In this document: piece by piece, positions 7,173 through 15,082 of the stretch | Layout of the letters: each line of letters begins with the position of its first letter | How positions within the stretch are numbered: position 1 is the first letter of the stretch | Source of the DNA: Pseudomonas viridiflava | GTDB lineage: Bacteria; Pseudomonadota; Gammaproteobacteria; Pseudomonadales; Pseudomonadaceae | Direction of reading: 5' to 3' | DNA: 48,017 bases | NCBI RefSeq assembly: GCF_001642795.1 | Contig: NZ_LKEH01000030.1 | Coordinates: 99,813-147,829, forward strand | Program-made: the position numbers and the translations under genes | The notes under the pieces: model-generated | Databases searched by the model: none | Told to the model about the DNA's origin: nothing | The model's input: only the letters and a program-made list of their open reading frames with translations

Positions 7173-9395
7173 TTAGCGCTTGAACAACCCCTTGAGCGCA
7201 TCCTTGAGTTCCGGGCTGACCTTGTCGCCCAGCTTCTCGTTGAGCTTGTCCTCGAGTTTTTCGCTGATCCGGTCGCCTGCCAGTTTTGCGGCGATCTGGC
7301 CGACGCCTTCGCGGTCCAGACGGCAGGCCTTGGCGCCCAGTTCCAGCGGGCCTCGGCACTGCACTGGCCACTCGATGCCGACGTAGCGCGGATTGACCTC
7401 GCAGGCCGGGTCCGGCATGTCGCTCTTGTCGCCTTCGATGATGATGCCGACGCGATAGTTCATGCCCAGCACGCGCAGATCCACGTCACCATTGCCGTTG
7501 ACGGTCAGGCCGGGGATGCGCACTTTCAGGTCGGGATTGCTCGCCACGCCGTTGCGGATGACCAGATTGCCGTCCAGTTGCTGGAAGGGCGTGTCCTTGG
7601 CGCGCGGCTCGCCGGTCAGCGGTTTGCGGTTCAGCGTCGAAATGCCTTTGCACAGTTGCTGCTCAAGGTTGGCGTTGACCAGCACGCCGTTGTTGAGCGC
7701 GAAACTGGCGGTGCCGTTGAGGCTGTCGATCAGCGCTTTCTCGCTGTTGCCCTGGCCGGTCAGGCTGCTGTTCAGTGTCAGCAGGCCACGCACCGGCGGC
7801 GTCTGGCCCTGACTTTCCAGAACGCGGTCCACCGGCACTTTCGCAGTGCGGGTTTGCACACTGATGGTCGGCAGGTCGGGACGTGCATCCAGATTGCCTT
7901 TGACCTCGAAGTTGCCGTTGTAGAGATTGCCGCTGAGCGTATCGAGCTTGATGACACCGCCCAATGCCTGGGTCTTGAACACCGCATTGTCGATAGGCAG
8001 TTTGTTCAGGGTGAGTTTGCCCAGGCTGATGTCAGCCTCGACATCCAGCGTGCGCAGGCGCTCCAGTGGCAACAACTTGGCAGTGCTCCAGGCAGCCTTG
8101 GTGGGCTGTTCGGGCAATGGCGAATCCCCGGCGACAGCTGCGGCCTCACCGCTCTGCACCTCGGATTTGCGCGCGGCCTTGGCGCCCTCGCTTTCTTCGC
8201 TTTCGGCAGGGCGATAGCGGTCGGCGTCGAAGGTGTCGCCCTTGAGTTGCACGCGCAGGGCCTGTTTGGCGAAGTCGTCTATCGCGATGCGACCGGTGAA
8301 CGTGCTGTCGTCCACTTTCAGGTTCAGGCCGTCCAGCACCACGCTGGTGGGCGTGCCGCTGAGGCGTGTGACCATTTCGACCTTGCTGAGTGCGCCATCG
8401 GCCATGGCTGGCAATGGTTGGCCGATGTTTTCAAAGAAGGTGCGCACATCGAGCTGGGCGATGGACAGGCCGCCACTGAGCTGCGGGGTCTTGTCCAGCT
8501 CGCGGGCACGCAGTTCACCGAGCGCACGCAGCTGGTTGGCCGAGATTTTCAGGCTGTTCCATTCGGCAATGTTGGCTGCCAGGTCCACCAGCAGTTGACC
8601 TTGTGCCGAGAAGGTCACGGTCTTGCCCTTGAGTGGCTCGCCAGCGACTTCGCCGGACAGGCGCATGTCTTCGAATTGATAGCGCTTGAGCACGCGGTCC
8701 ATGCGCAGTTCGCCGACCAGTTCGGTCTTGGCGCGCACCACGGGCTGGTTGGTGCTCAGAAAGGCGGTCAGCTTGATTGGAATATCCGACGCTTCGCGAA
8801 TCGGACCGGTGCTCAGCTGGATACTTTCTGCCGTGAAGGTCTGGCCTTTTCGGGCGTCGCTGTAATCCACGCGGGCGTTATTCACGGTCAGGCTGTCGAT
8901 ATCGAGTTTCAGCGGCTGAGAAGAGCGTTCCGGCTTGGGTGCTTCCGGCGTCGGCGTGGTTTCCGGTTTCGCATCGGTGGACGCGACGGCAGGCGGCTTG
9001 CCGATGTCTTCCCAGTTGCCGTGACCCTGCTCATCGCGATGCAGCATCAGGTTCAGGCCTTCGACACGGATGTCGCTCATCTGCACCTGTTTGCGCAGCA
9101 AGGGCAGAACCCGAACGGACAAGCCCAGCATCTGAACATCGGCAAAGGGCTGGTCGGGAGCGGTCAGGGTCGCCACATGGGTGTCGTGCAGTTCCAGCCC
9201 GAGCCAGGGGAACAGGCTCCAGCCGATATCGCCATTGAGCGTCAGCTCGACGTTGGCCTTTTCACGTGCCAGTTGCCGAATCTCGTCTTTGTAGTCGTTG
9301 GGATCAAACAGATGGGTCAGGGCGAAGCCGAGAGCCACGATGATCAGCAACAACCCGAGAATAAACAGCCCCAGGATTTTGCCGAACGCTTTCAT
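7173..9395 (-). CDS. AsmA family protein
   Basis: A 740-residue envelope protein. One N-terminal membrane helix (about residues 5-27, ILGLFILGLLLIIVALGFAL) anchors it. The bulk is the long periplasmic AsmA/AsmA-like region, with the typical start FDPNDYKDEIRQLAREK and repeated beta-rich segments. Residues about 138-158 are a Pro/Thr/Glu-rich linker, and about 300-330 form a charged insert. The C-terminus is lysine-rich and amphipathic (KLEDKLNEKLGDKVSPELKD). AsmA-like proteins are implicated in outer-membrane biogenesis and in moving lipids between membranes. It is close in length to Pseudomonas orthologues. The high GC leaves a long antisense frame open across the gene, which is not a gene. 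Confidence 0.92.
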   Translation of the reverse strand: MKAFGKILGLFILGLLLIIVALGFALTHLFDPNDYKDEIRQLAREKANVELTLNGDIGWSLFPWLGLELHDTHVATLTAPDQPFADVQMLGLSVRVLPLLRKQVQMSDIRVEGLNLMLHRDEQGHGNWEDIGKPPAVASTDAKPETTPTPEAPKPERSSQPLKLDIDSLTVNNARVDYSDARKGQTFTAESIQLSTGPIREASDIPIKLTAFLSTNQPVVRAKTELVGELRMDRVLKRYQFEDMRLSGEVAGEPLKGKTVTFSAQGQLLVDLAANIAEWNSLKISANQLRALGELRARELDKTPQLSGGLSIAQLDVRTFFENIGQPLPAMADGALSKVEMVTRLSGTPTSVVLDGLNLKVDDSTFTGRIAIDDFAKQALRVQLKGDTFDADRYRPAESEESEGAKAARKSEVQSGEAAAVAGDSPLPEQPTKAAWSTAKLLPLERLRTLDVEADISLGKLTLNKLPIDNAVFKTQALGGVIKLDTLSGNLYNGNFEVKGNLDARPDLPTISVQTRTAKVPVDRVLESQGQTPPVRGLLTLNSSLTGQGNSEKALIDSLNGTASFALNNGVLVNANLEQQLCKGISTLNRKPLTGEPRAKDTPFQQLDGNLVIRNGVASNPDLKVRIPGLTVNGNGDVDLRVLGMNYRVGIIIEGDKSDMPDPACEVNPRYVGIEWPVQCRGPLELGAKACRLDREGVGQIAAKLAGDRISEKLEDKLNEKLGDKVSPELKDALKGLFKR

Positions 9396-9498
9396 GGGCG
9401 AGTCCTTGTGTCGATGTTCAAAAATAGCCCACGAGTATACCGCTCTGAGGAGGGTCTCGGGCTTCGGATGCCTTCATGGCTGGATGACGCCCGATGAT

Positions 9499-9903
9499 TC
9501 AGGGCGTTGCGACGTCCAGTTGCACAGAAAGCCTGGCCGCCAGGGCGAGGACTTCGGGACACTCGGCGGTTGCCAGCAAGCGTAGTTCGCAACCCGCCTC
9601 CCGGGCCAGTTTCTGCCCCTCGCAGACTATGCGCTCGGCCACGCCGCGTCGACGTGTCGGTTTGCGCACGCACAGATGAGACAGGTGCCAGACAGTCTTG
9701 CCGCGTTCAAGCCGGGCCGCGCCCAACAAGCGGTCGTTGAAGCGTCCGGCCAGCAAGGCGCCGTCTGCCCATGTTGTTTCGATCAACTGTGCTGCACCGA
9801 AAAAGGGCGGGAACATATCTGCCGGTGCGTCGAGATATATCTTTTGCAGGTCTTCCTGATCCTGAAAAGTGGGCGAACTTAATAGCCCAACTAAGACCGG
9901 CAT
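9499..9903 (-). CDS. panM: PanZ/PanM-like GNAT acetyltransferase-fold protein
   Basis: A 134-residue single GNAT-fold protein. The acetyl-CoA loop is RRRGVAER (residues 84-91), preceded by the beta4 strand HLCVR. The N-terminal DLQKIY (18-23) and the strand AGRFNDRLLGAARL match the E. coli PanD maturation factor PanZ/PanM (DLQKIW, AARFNERLLAA, VTRRRGVG). That protein triggers PanD cleavage and relays acetyl-CoA/CoA levels to pantothenate synthesis. panD is not in the window. The assignment comes from recalled motifs and could instead be a generic GNAT enzyme. Confidence 0.7.
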   Translation of the reverse strand: MPVLVGLLSSPTFQDQEDLQKIYLDAPADMFPPFFGAAQLIETTWADGALLAGRFNDRLLGAARLERGKTVWHLSHLCVRKPTRRRGVAERIVCEGQKLAREAGCELRLLATAECPEVLALAARLSVQLDVATP

Positions 9904-10166
9904 GGATCTTCTCCTGATGTTTAATTGACTGCATCTATGGGGTCATAGATAACGTGGATTAAGTGGGTGATTTTAATAATAAAAACACTGTAACAAGATG
10001 CTTATTAGCCATCAGTAAGTGATAGTCTCCGCATCTGCTGGCTCGGGTGCGTCTTTTTGTCACGTATCTGAACATCCTGCCGATAAAACAGACATGGCCG
10101 CTCGGCATGGAGTCTGTGGCGGATCAGCGGGACCATCTGCAAGCTTCACACATTGGGGTAATTATA
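9904..10166. other. Divergent control region between panM-like gene and MFS transporter
   Basis: 263 bp with an AT-rich patch (9970-10000) containing TTAATAATAAAAACACTG and TTATTAGCCATC. It must serve both the leftward acetyltransferase and the rightward transporter. No confident -35/-10 pair or operator is seen. Confidence 0.35.
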
Positions 10167-11828
10167 ATGAGCACAAGCACAGCATTGGGCGGCGCAGCCG
10201 TTCAGCCTGCGTTCTTGTCCAAAGAGCGCATTATCGCCAAGCCCGGTTTCAACCGCTGGCTTGTTCCACCCGCCGCACTGGCCATCCATCTTTGTATTGG
10301 TATGGCGTACGGCTTTTCGGTTTTCTGGTTGCCGTTGTCGAAAGCGGTCGGTGTTTCTGCACCTGTGGCATGCACACCGGACATGGGCTTCTTTGCACAG
10401 ATGTTTGCATCGACCTGTGACTGGCAGATTTCCATGCTGGGCTGGATCTACACCCTGTTCTTCATCTTCCTGGGCTGTTCGGCTGCCATCTGGGGTGGCT
10501 GGCTTGAGCACGCAGGTCCGCGCAAGGCCGGTGTTGTTTCGGCACTGTGCTGGTGTGGAGGTCTGCTGATTTCGGCGCTGGGTATTTATACCCACCAGAT
10601 CTGGCTCATGTGGCTGGGCTCGGGTGTCATCGGCGGTATCGGGCTGGGGCTTGGCTATATCTCCCCGGTGTCGACCCTGATCAAGTGGTTCCCGGACAAG
10701 CGCGGCATGGCGACCGGCATGGCGATCATGGGCTTCGGCGGCGGCGCGATGGTGGGTGCACCTCTGGCGACCTTCCTGATGGGCCACTTCGCTTCTGCGG
10801 ACAGCGTGGGCGTATGGCAGAGCTTTGTCGTGATGTCGGTGATCTACTTCATCTTCATGATCGGCGGCGCACTGGGCTACCGCGTTCCTCCGACCGGCTG
10901 GAAACCTGAAGGCTGGACTGCTCCGGCTGCCAAGGCCAAGAACGCGATGATCACCAACCGTCACGTGCACGTCAGCGTGGCCTGGAAGACGCCGCAGTTC
11001 CGTCTGGTCTGGCTGGTGCTGTGCCTGAACGTTTCGGCCGGTATCGGCATCCTGGGCATGGCTTCGCCACTGCTGCAGGAAGTGTTCGCCGGCAAGCTGC
11101 TGGGCAATGACCTGACGTTCAGCCAGCTCAACGCTGACCAACTGAAAGCCATCGCCGCCATCGCTGCGGGCTTCACCGGTCTGTTGAGCCTGTTCAACAT
11201 CGGTGGTCGCTTCTTCTGGGCTTCTTGCTCGGACTACATCGGTCGCAAGGCTACCTACTTCGTGTTCTTCGCACTGGGCTTCGTGCTCTACGCGTCGGTG
11301 CCGACACTGGGTCACATGGGCAGCATCGCGCTGTTCGTAGCTGCGTTCTGCGTCGTGCTGTCGATGTACGGCGGCGGTTTCGCAACCGTACCTGCCTACC
11401 TGGCCGACCTGTTCGGCACACAGATGGTCGGTGCAATCCACGGTCGCCTGCTGACTGCCTGGGCTGCAGCCGGTGTACTGGGTCCGGTACTGGTCAACTA
11501 CCTGCGTGAGTATCAACTCAGCCACGGTGTTGCACGTGCCGATGCCTACGACATCACGCTGTACATCCTTGCCGGTCTGCTGGTGCTGGGCTTCATCTGC
11601 AACCTGTTGATCCGTCCGGTGGCCGACAAGTACTTCATGACCGACGCGGAGCTGGCGGCTGAACAAGCCATCGGCCACGACAAGGGCGCTGATGCGACCA
11701 CCTCGCTGGAATGGAAAGCTTCAGCGGGCAGCAAGCCGCTGGTGATTGCCGCCTGGCTGGCAGTGGGCATTCCACTGGCGTGGGGCGTCTGGGTGACACT
11801 GCAAAAGACCGCCGTACTGTTCCACTAA
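10167..11828 (+). CDS. OFA-family MFS transporter (oxalate/formate antiporter-like)
   Basis: A 553-residue inner-membrane transporter of the major facilitator superfamily, oxalate/formate antiporter (OFA) branch. Evidence includes the early helix WLVPPAALAIHLCIGMAYGF, the inter-helix loop KWFPDKRGMATGMAIMGFGG (a hallmark of OFA proteins), the R-x-G-R-K loop (SDYIGRKATY), and about twelve hydrophobic segments. It is longer than usual because of an inserted loop near residues 55-85 containing two Cys and a tail of about 45 residues. I chose 10167 because GGGG lies upstream, and the 40-residue extension from 10047 is not transporter-like. Substrate is probably a small mono- or dicarboxylate; it cannot be fixed from sequence. 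No oxalate or formate genes are adjacent. Confidence 0.85.
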   Translation: MSTSTALGGAAVQPAFLSKERIIAKPGFNRWLVPPAALAIHLCIGMAYGFSVFWLPLSKAVGVSAPVACTPDMGFFAQMFASTCDWQISMLGWIYTLFFIFLGCSAAIWGGWLEHAGPRKAGVVSALCWCGGLLISALGIYTHQIWLMWLGSGVIGGIGLGLGYISPVSTLIKWFPDKRGMATGMAIMGFGGGAMVGAPLATFLMGHFASADSVGVWQSFVVMSVIYFIFMIGGALGYRVPPTGWKPEGWTAPAAKAKNAMITNRHVHVSVAWKTPQFRLVWLVLCLNVSAGIGILGMASPLLQEVFAGKLLGNDLTFSQLNADQLKAIAAIAAGFTGLLSLFNIGGRFFWASCSDYIGRKATYFVFFALGFVLYASVPTLGHMGSIALFVAAFCVVLSMYGGGFATVPAYLADLFGTQMVGAIHGRLLTAWAAAGVLGPVLVNYLREYQLSHGVARADAYDITLYILAGLLVLGFICNLLIRPVADKYFMTDAELAAEQAIGHDKGADATTSLEWKASAGSKPLVIAAWLAVGIPLAWGVWVTLQKTAVLFH

Positions 11829-11846
11829 CAGTCTGCGAGTCCTGAA

Positions 11847-11883
11847 AAAAGCGCGTGCACTTCGGTGCATGCGCTTTTTTTTG
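11847..11883 (+). terminator. Terminator of the OFA transporter gene
   Basis: AAAAGCGCGTGCAC and GTGCATGCGCTTTT pair around a TTCG tetraloop, with one mismatch near the middle, followed by a T run. The A run upstream would also allow leftward function. Confidence 0.9.
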
Positions 11884-12001
11884 CCCGGTTTTCGGGTTTG
11901 TGTGGCAAGACGAGAGAGGCGGGCGGGGTTAATATCCCGCAGCAGAGCCACAGGCCAGATCCCCTATCCCGCCTGATTTCATTCTTTAAGGAGTTGTTTG
12001 C

Positions 12002-13198
12002 ATGCTAGCCCACGTGGAGTCGTACGCCGGTGATCCGATCCTTTCGTTGATGGAAACCTTCGGCAAGGATCCTCGCGCCGACAAGGTCAATCTCAGCATT
12101 GGTCTGTATTACGACGCACAAGGCCGCATTCCTCGTCTCGACGCGGCAGTGAGCGCACAGCAGCAACTGGCCGAGGGCGAGCAGACGGCTTCGCTGTACC
12201 TGCCGATGGAAGGCCTCGTGCCATATCGTCAGGCGGTGCAGACCCTTCTGTTCGGCGAGAACAATCCGGCCGTGCTCGCCGGTCGTGTCGCCACGATCCA
12301 GACCGTGGGCGGCTCCGGCGCGCTGAAAGTGGGGGCCGATTTCCTCAAGTATGCGTTCCCGGATTCGCAGGTCTGGGTCAGTGATCCGACTTGGGAAAAC
12401 CACAACGCGTTGTTTGGTGGCGCGGGTTTCAAGGTCAACACCTATCCCTACTTCGATGCCCAGACCGGCGGCGTGAAGTTCGACGCCATGCTGGATGCGC
12501 TGCAGCAATTGCCTGCACGCAGCATCGTGTTGCTGCACCCTTGCTGCCATAACCCGACCGGCGCGGATCTGTCCGTTGCGCAGTGGGATCAGGTGGTCGC
12601 ACTGGTCAAGGCTCGCGAGCTGATTCCGTTTCTCGACATCGCCTATCAGGGCTTCGGCAAGGGCATGGATGAAGACGCCTATGCCATTCGTGCGATGACG
12701 AAGGCCGGTGTCACGGCGTTCATCAGCAACTCGTTTTCGAAGATTTTCTCGCTGTACGGCGAGCGTGTGGGCGGGCTGTCGGTGGTCTGTGAAGACAGCG
12801 CTTCGGCCGTCAACGTGCTGGGCCAGCTCAAGGCGACCGTACGCCGCAACTACTCCAGCCCGCCTGCCCATGGCGCGCAGGTGGTTTCCCGCGTGCTCAA
12901 CTCGCCGCAACTGCGAGACCAGTGGCTGACCGAGGTCGAAGTGATGCGTCAACGCATCCTCGACATGCGGACTCATCTGGTGGCGGTGCTGGCGCAGAAG
13001 GTCCCGCAGCACGATTTCAGCTTCATCCTCCGCCAGAACGGCATGTTCAGCTACACCGGCCTCACGCCTGCGCAGGTCGACGAGCTGAAGGACACCCACG
13101 GCGTCTACCTGATCCGCAGCGGCCGCATGTGTCTGGCGGGATTGAACGAGGGGAATATCGCCAAGGTCTGCGACGCTATTGCAGGCCTTTTCAGCTGA
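12002..13198 (+). CDS. tyrB: Aromatic amino acid aminotransferase (TyrB-type, aspartate aminotransferase family I)
   Basis: A 398-residue PLP enzyme transferring amino groups between aromatic amino acids (and aspartate) and 2-oxoglutarate. PLP-binding residues are visible: Asn184 in HNPTG, Asp212 and Tyr215 in LDIAYQGFG, Lys247 (Schiff base) in SNSFSKIFSLYGER, Arg255 for the phosphate, and the substrate-carboxylate Arg375 in SGRMCLAG. Length equals the aspC/tyrB group. AAGGAG sits just before the ATG. In some Pseudomonas the paralogue phhC belongs to the phenylalanine hydroxylase operon; no phhAB lies here, so TyrB/AspC is the safer name. Confidence 0.9.
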   Translation: MLAHVESYAGDPILSLMETFGKDPRADKVNLSIGLYYDAQGRIPRLDAAVSAQQQLAEGEQTASLYLPMEGLVPYRQAVQTLLFGENNPAVLAGRVATIQTVGGSGALKVGADFLKYAFPDSQVWVSDPTWENHNALFGGAGFKVNTYPYFDAQTGGVKFDAMLDALQQLPARSIVLLHPCCHNPTGADLSVAQWDQVVALVKARELIPFLDIAYQGFGKGMDEDAYAIRAMTKAGVTAFISNSFSKIFSLYGERVGGLSVVCEDSASAVNVLGQLKATVRRNYSSPPAHGAQVVSRVLNSPQLRDQWLTEVEVMRQRILDMRTHLVAVLAQKVPQHDFSFILRQNGMFSYTGLTPAQVDELKDTHGVYLIRSGRMCLAGLNEGNIAKVCDAIAGLFS

Positions 13199-13244
13199 TT
13201 TCTCCAGTGATGGGTAACCTGTAATCCGCTGGGGAAACGTGATG

Positions 13245-13388
13245 TGTGGGAGGCGCCACCACGTCTTCGACGTAGCGCTGTCGCGCAGCAAACACCGGAC
13301 CGTGGGAGGCGGCTTGCCGGCGATGAACGATGACGCGATTTTCCTGACCCACCGCGTCGACTGCATCGCCGACAAGCCGCCTCCCACA
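13245..13388. repeat. Tripartite REP element, copy B (inverted relative to copy A)
   Basis: 144 bp. Its reverse complement aligns along its full length with the element at 7013-7157, including the shared third module TGCTGCGCGACAGCGCTACG. Ends are GTGGGAGGCGCC and GCCGCCTCCCAC. The inner pair GTGGGAGGCGGCTTGCC / GACAAGCCGCCTCCCAC is the REPIN-like part. It is placed about 170 bp upstream of hisB. Confidence 0.85.
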
Positions 13389-13494
13389 AAAAGCTGGCGT
13401 TTCTTCAGTGGTTTCCAGGTCGCTTGATAAAAGCGGACTTGCCGAGGCGCAAAAGGCCGCTGCACAGTAAATCCCCTGTCTGTCGTCTGTTTGC

Positions 13495-13523
13495 TTCATG
13501 CGGGGCCGTTCTGGGCCTATAAT
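13495..13523 (+). promoter_or_regulatory. Candidate sigma-70 promoter of the his operon
   Basis: A perfect -10 hexamer TATAAT is at 13518-13523. A weak -35 (TTCATG, 13495-13500) is 17 bp away. It is 38 bp before the hisB start. No his leader peptide with a His-codon run is visible, so attenuation of the enteric kind is not supported. Confidence 0.6.
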
Positions 13524-13561
13524 GATCGCCTTTTTCGCCCAATGATTTTGCGGAGCTGGTG

Positions 13562-14155
13562 ATGGCCGAACGTAAGGCTTACGTCGAGCGCAATACTCTG
13601 GAAACCCAGATCAAAGCCTCGATCAACCTGGATGGCACCGGAAAGGCCCGATTCGATATCGGCGTGCCTTTCCTTGAGCACATGCTCGACCAGATCGCCC
13701 GACACGGGCTGATCGACCTGGACATCGAGTGCAAGGGCGACCTGGAAATCGACGATCACCATACGGTGGAAGACGTCGGTATCACGGTGGGCCAGGCATT
13801 CAGCCAGGCCATTGGTGACAAGAAAGGCATTCGCCGTTACGGCCATGCCTACGTGCCGCTCGATGAAGCGCTGTCGCGTGTGGTCATCGACTTCTCGGGC
13901 CGTCCCGGCCTGCAGATGCATGTGCCGTACACCCGTGCAACCGTCGGTGGCTTCGACGTTGACCTGTTCCAGGAGTTTTTCCAGGGCTTCGTCAACCACG
14001 CCAACGTGACGCTGCACATCGACAACCTGCGTGGCCACAACACTCATCACCAGATCGAGACGGTCTTCAAGGCTTTCGGCCGTGCCCTGCGCATGGCGGT
14101 CGAGCTGGATGAGCGCATGGCCGGGCAGATGCCTTCCACCAAGGGTGTTCTCTGA
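13562..14155 (+). CDS. hisB: Imidazoleglycerol-phosphate dehydratase
   Basis: A 197-residue monofunctional HisB that catalyses the sixth step of histidine synthesis (IGP to imidazole acetol phosphate). The two Mn-binding repeats are seen: HMLDQIARHG / DDHHTVEDVG in the first half and HNTHHQIET near the C-terminus. It lacks the fused histidinol-phosphatase domain of enterobacterial HisB. The ATG at 13562 has GGAG six bases upstream; the GTG three bases earlier is too close. It is first in hisB-hisH-DUF2164-hisA-hisF and its TGA overlaps the hisH start by one base. Confidence 0.97.
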   Translation: MAERKAYVERNTLETQIKASINLDGTGKARFDIGVPFLEHMLDQIARHGLIDLDIECKGDLEIDDHHTVEDVGITVGQAFSQAIGDKKGIRRYGHAYVPLDEALSRVVIDFSGRPGLQMHVPYTRATVGGFDVDLFQEFFQGFVNHANVTLHIDNLRGHNTHHQIETVFKAFGRALRMAVELDERMAGQMPSTKGVL

Positions 14156-14793
14156 TGCAGACAGTTGCGGTCATCGATTACGGCATGGGCAATCTGCACT
14201 CGGTCGCCAAGGCCCTGGAGCACGTTGGCGCAGGCCGTGTGCTGATCACCAGCGACGCCGATGTGATTCGTGAAGCCGACCGTGTGGTGTTTCCGGGTGT
14301 GGGTGCGATTCGCGACTGCATGGCCGAAATCCGCCGTCTGGGCTTTGACTCGCTGGTGCAGGAAGTCAGCAAGGACCGTCCGTTTCTGGGTATCTGCGTC
14401 GGCATGCAGGCTTTGCTCGATAGCAGCGAAGAGAGCGACGGCGTGGACTGCATCGGCATGTTTCCCGGCCAGGTGAAGTTCTTCGGCAAGGACCTGCACG
14501 AAGATGGCGAGCACCTGAAAGTGCCGCACATGGGCTGGAATCAGGTCACTCAGTCGGTCGATCACCCGCTGTGGCACGACATCCCCGATCTGGCGCGTTT
14601 CTACTTCGTCCACAGCTACTACATCGACGCCGTCAATCAGCGTCAGGTGGTGGGCCGTGGCCGTTACGGCATCGACTTCGCTGCAGCGCTGGCCGACGGT
14701 TCGCGCTTTGCCGTGCAGTTCCACCCGGAGAAGAGCCATACCCATGGCCTGCAGTTGCTGCAGAACTTCGCGGCGTGGGACGGTCGCTGGTAA
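14155..14793 (+). CDS. hisH: Imidazole glycerol phosphate synthase, glutamine amidotransferase subunit
   Basis: A 212-residue class I glutamine amidotransferase that supplies ammonia to HisF. The catalytic triad is visible: Cys81 in GICVGMQ, and His190 and Glu192 in FHPEKS. The oxyanion-strand motif PGVG is at residues 47-50. It starts inside the hisB stop (TGATG), so translational coupling is likely. The partner subunit HisF is encoded at 15856, two genes downstream. Confidence 0.97.
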   Translation: MQTVAVIDYGMGNLHSVAKALEHVGAGRVLITSDADVIREADRVVFPGVGAIRDCMAEIRRLGFDSLVQEVSKDRPFLGICVGMQALLDSSEESDGVDCIGMFPGQVKFFGKDLHEDGEHLKVPHMGWNQVTQSVDHPLWHDIPDLARFYFVHSYYIDAVNQRQVVGRGRYGIDFAAALADGSRFAVQFHPEKSHTHGLQLLQNFAAWDGRW

Positions 14794-14798
14794 CCGAC

Positions 14799-15059
14799 AT
14801 GAGCAAAGCCAAGGCCAAGCCACCCATCCTGACCCTCTCGCCCGAGCATGAGCAGCAGGCGATCGATAAGCTCAAGCGTCTGTTTGCAGACCGTTTCGAG
14901 CTGGAGCTGGGGTCGTTTGAGGTGGCTGAGGTGCTTGAGCTGTTCACGCGCGAGATTGCCCCGCATTACTACAATCGAGCCATTTTCGATGTTCAGCAGC
15001 ACCTCAAGGAGAGGTTCGAGAGCATCGAAAGTGACCTGTGGGCGCTCGAGAAAAACTAA
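14799..15059 (+). CDS. DUF2164 family small protein within the his operon
   Basis: An 86-residue basic/helical protein (MSKAKAKPPILTLSPEHEQQ...). The family marker segment IAPHYYNRAIFDVQQHLKER and the LKRLFADRFELELGSFEVAE helix are those of DUF2164. No signal or membrane segment. It begins 5 bp after the hisH stop and ends 23 bp before hisA, so it is co-transcribed with the pathway genes. Function is unknown. The longer in-frame opening at 14571 lies inside hisH and is not the start. Confidence 0.8.
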   Translation: MSKAKAKPPILTLSPEHEQQAIDKLKRLFADRFELELGSFEVAEVLELFTREIAPHYYNRAIFDVQQHLKERFESIESDLWALEKN

Positions 15060-15082
15060 TTTCCGGACAAGTAGGTTCCCCG

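Larger units (their letters stand above)
13199..13561. other. Intergenic region with tripartite REP element and hisB promoter
   Basis: 363 bp between tyrB and hisB. 13245-13388 is the second copy of the tripartite REP element. The remainder carries the candidate hisB promoter near 13495-13523 and no open frame with a plausible ribosome-binding site. Confidence 0.7.

Noticed and set aside
7011..9497. Long plus-strand open frame (828 codons) opposite the AsmA gene
   Set aside because: It is the antisense shadow of a GC-rich gene. Composition is His/Gln/Ala/Val-rich without domains, and the minus-strand protein has a clear family, signal anchor and start.
10146..11678. Minus-strand open frame (510 codons) opposite the OFA transporter
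   Set aside because: Shadow frame with low-complexity His/Gln/Arg content; no start context or domain.
13239..13427. Short open frames inside the REP element at 13245-13388 and similar ones at 7013-7157
   Set aside because: They translate the repeat itself; the similar peptides at both places come from DNA repeat identity, not from a gene family.
13199..13561. His leader peptide/attenuator upstream of hisB
   Set aside because: No short open frame with consecutive His codons and no paired terminator/antiterminator hairpins; only a repeat element and a promoter are seen.
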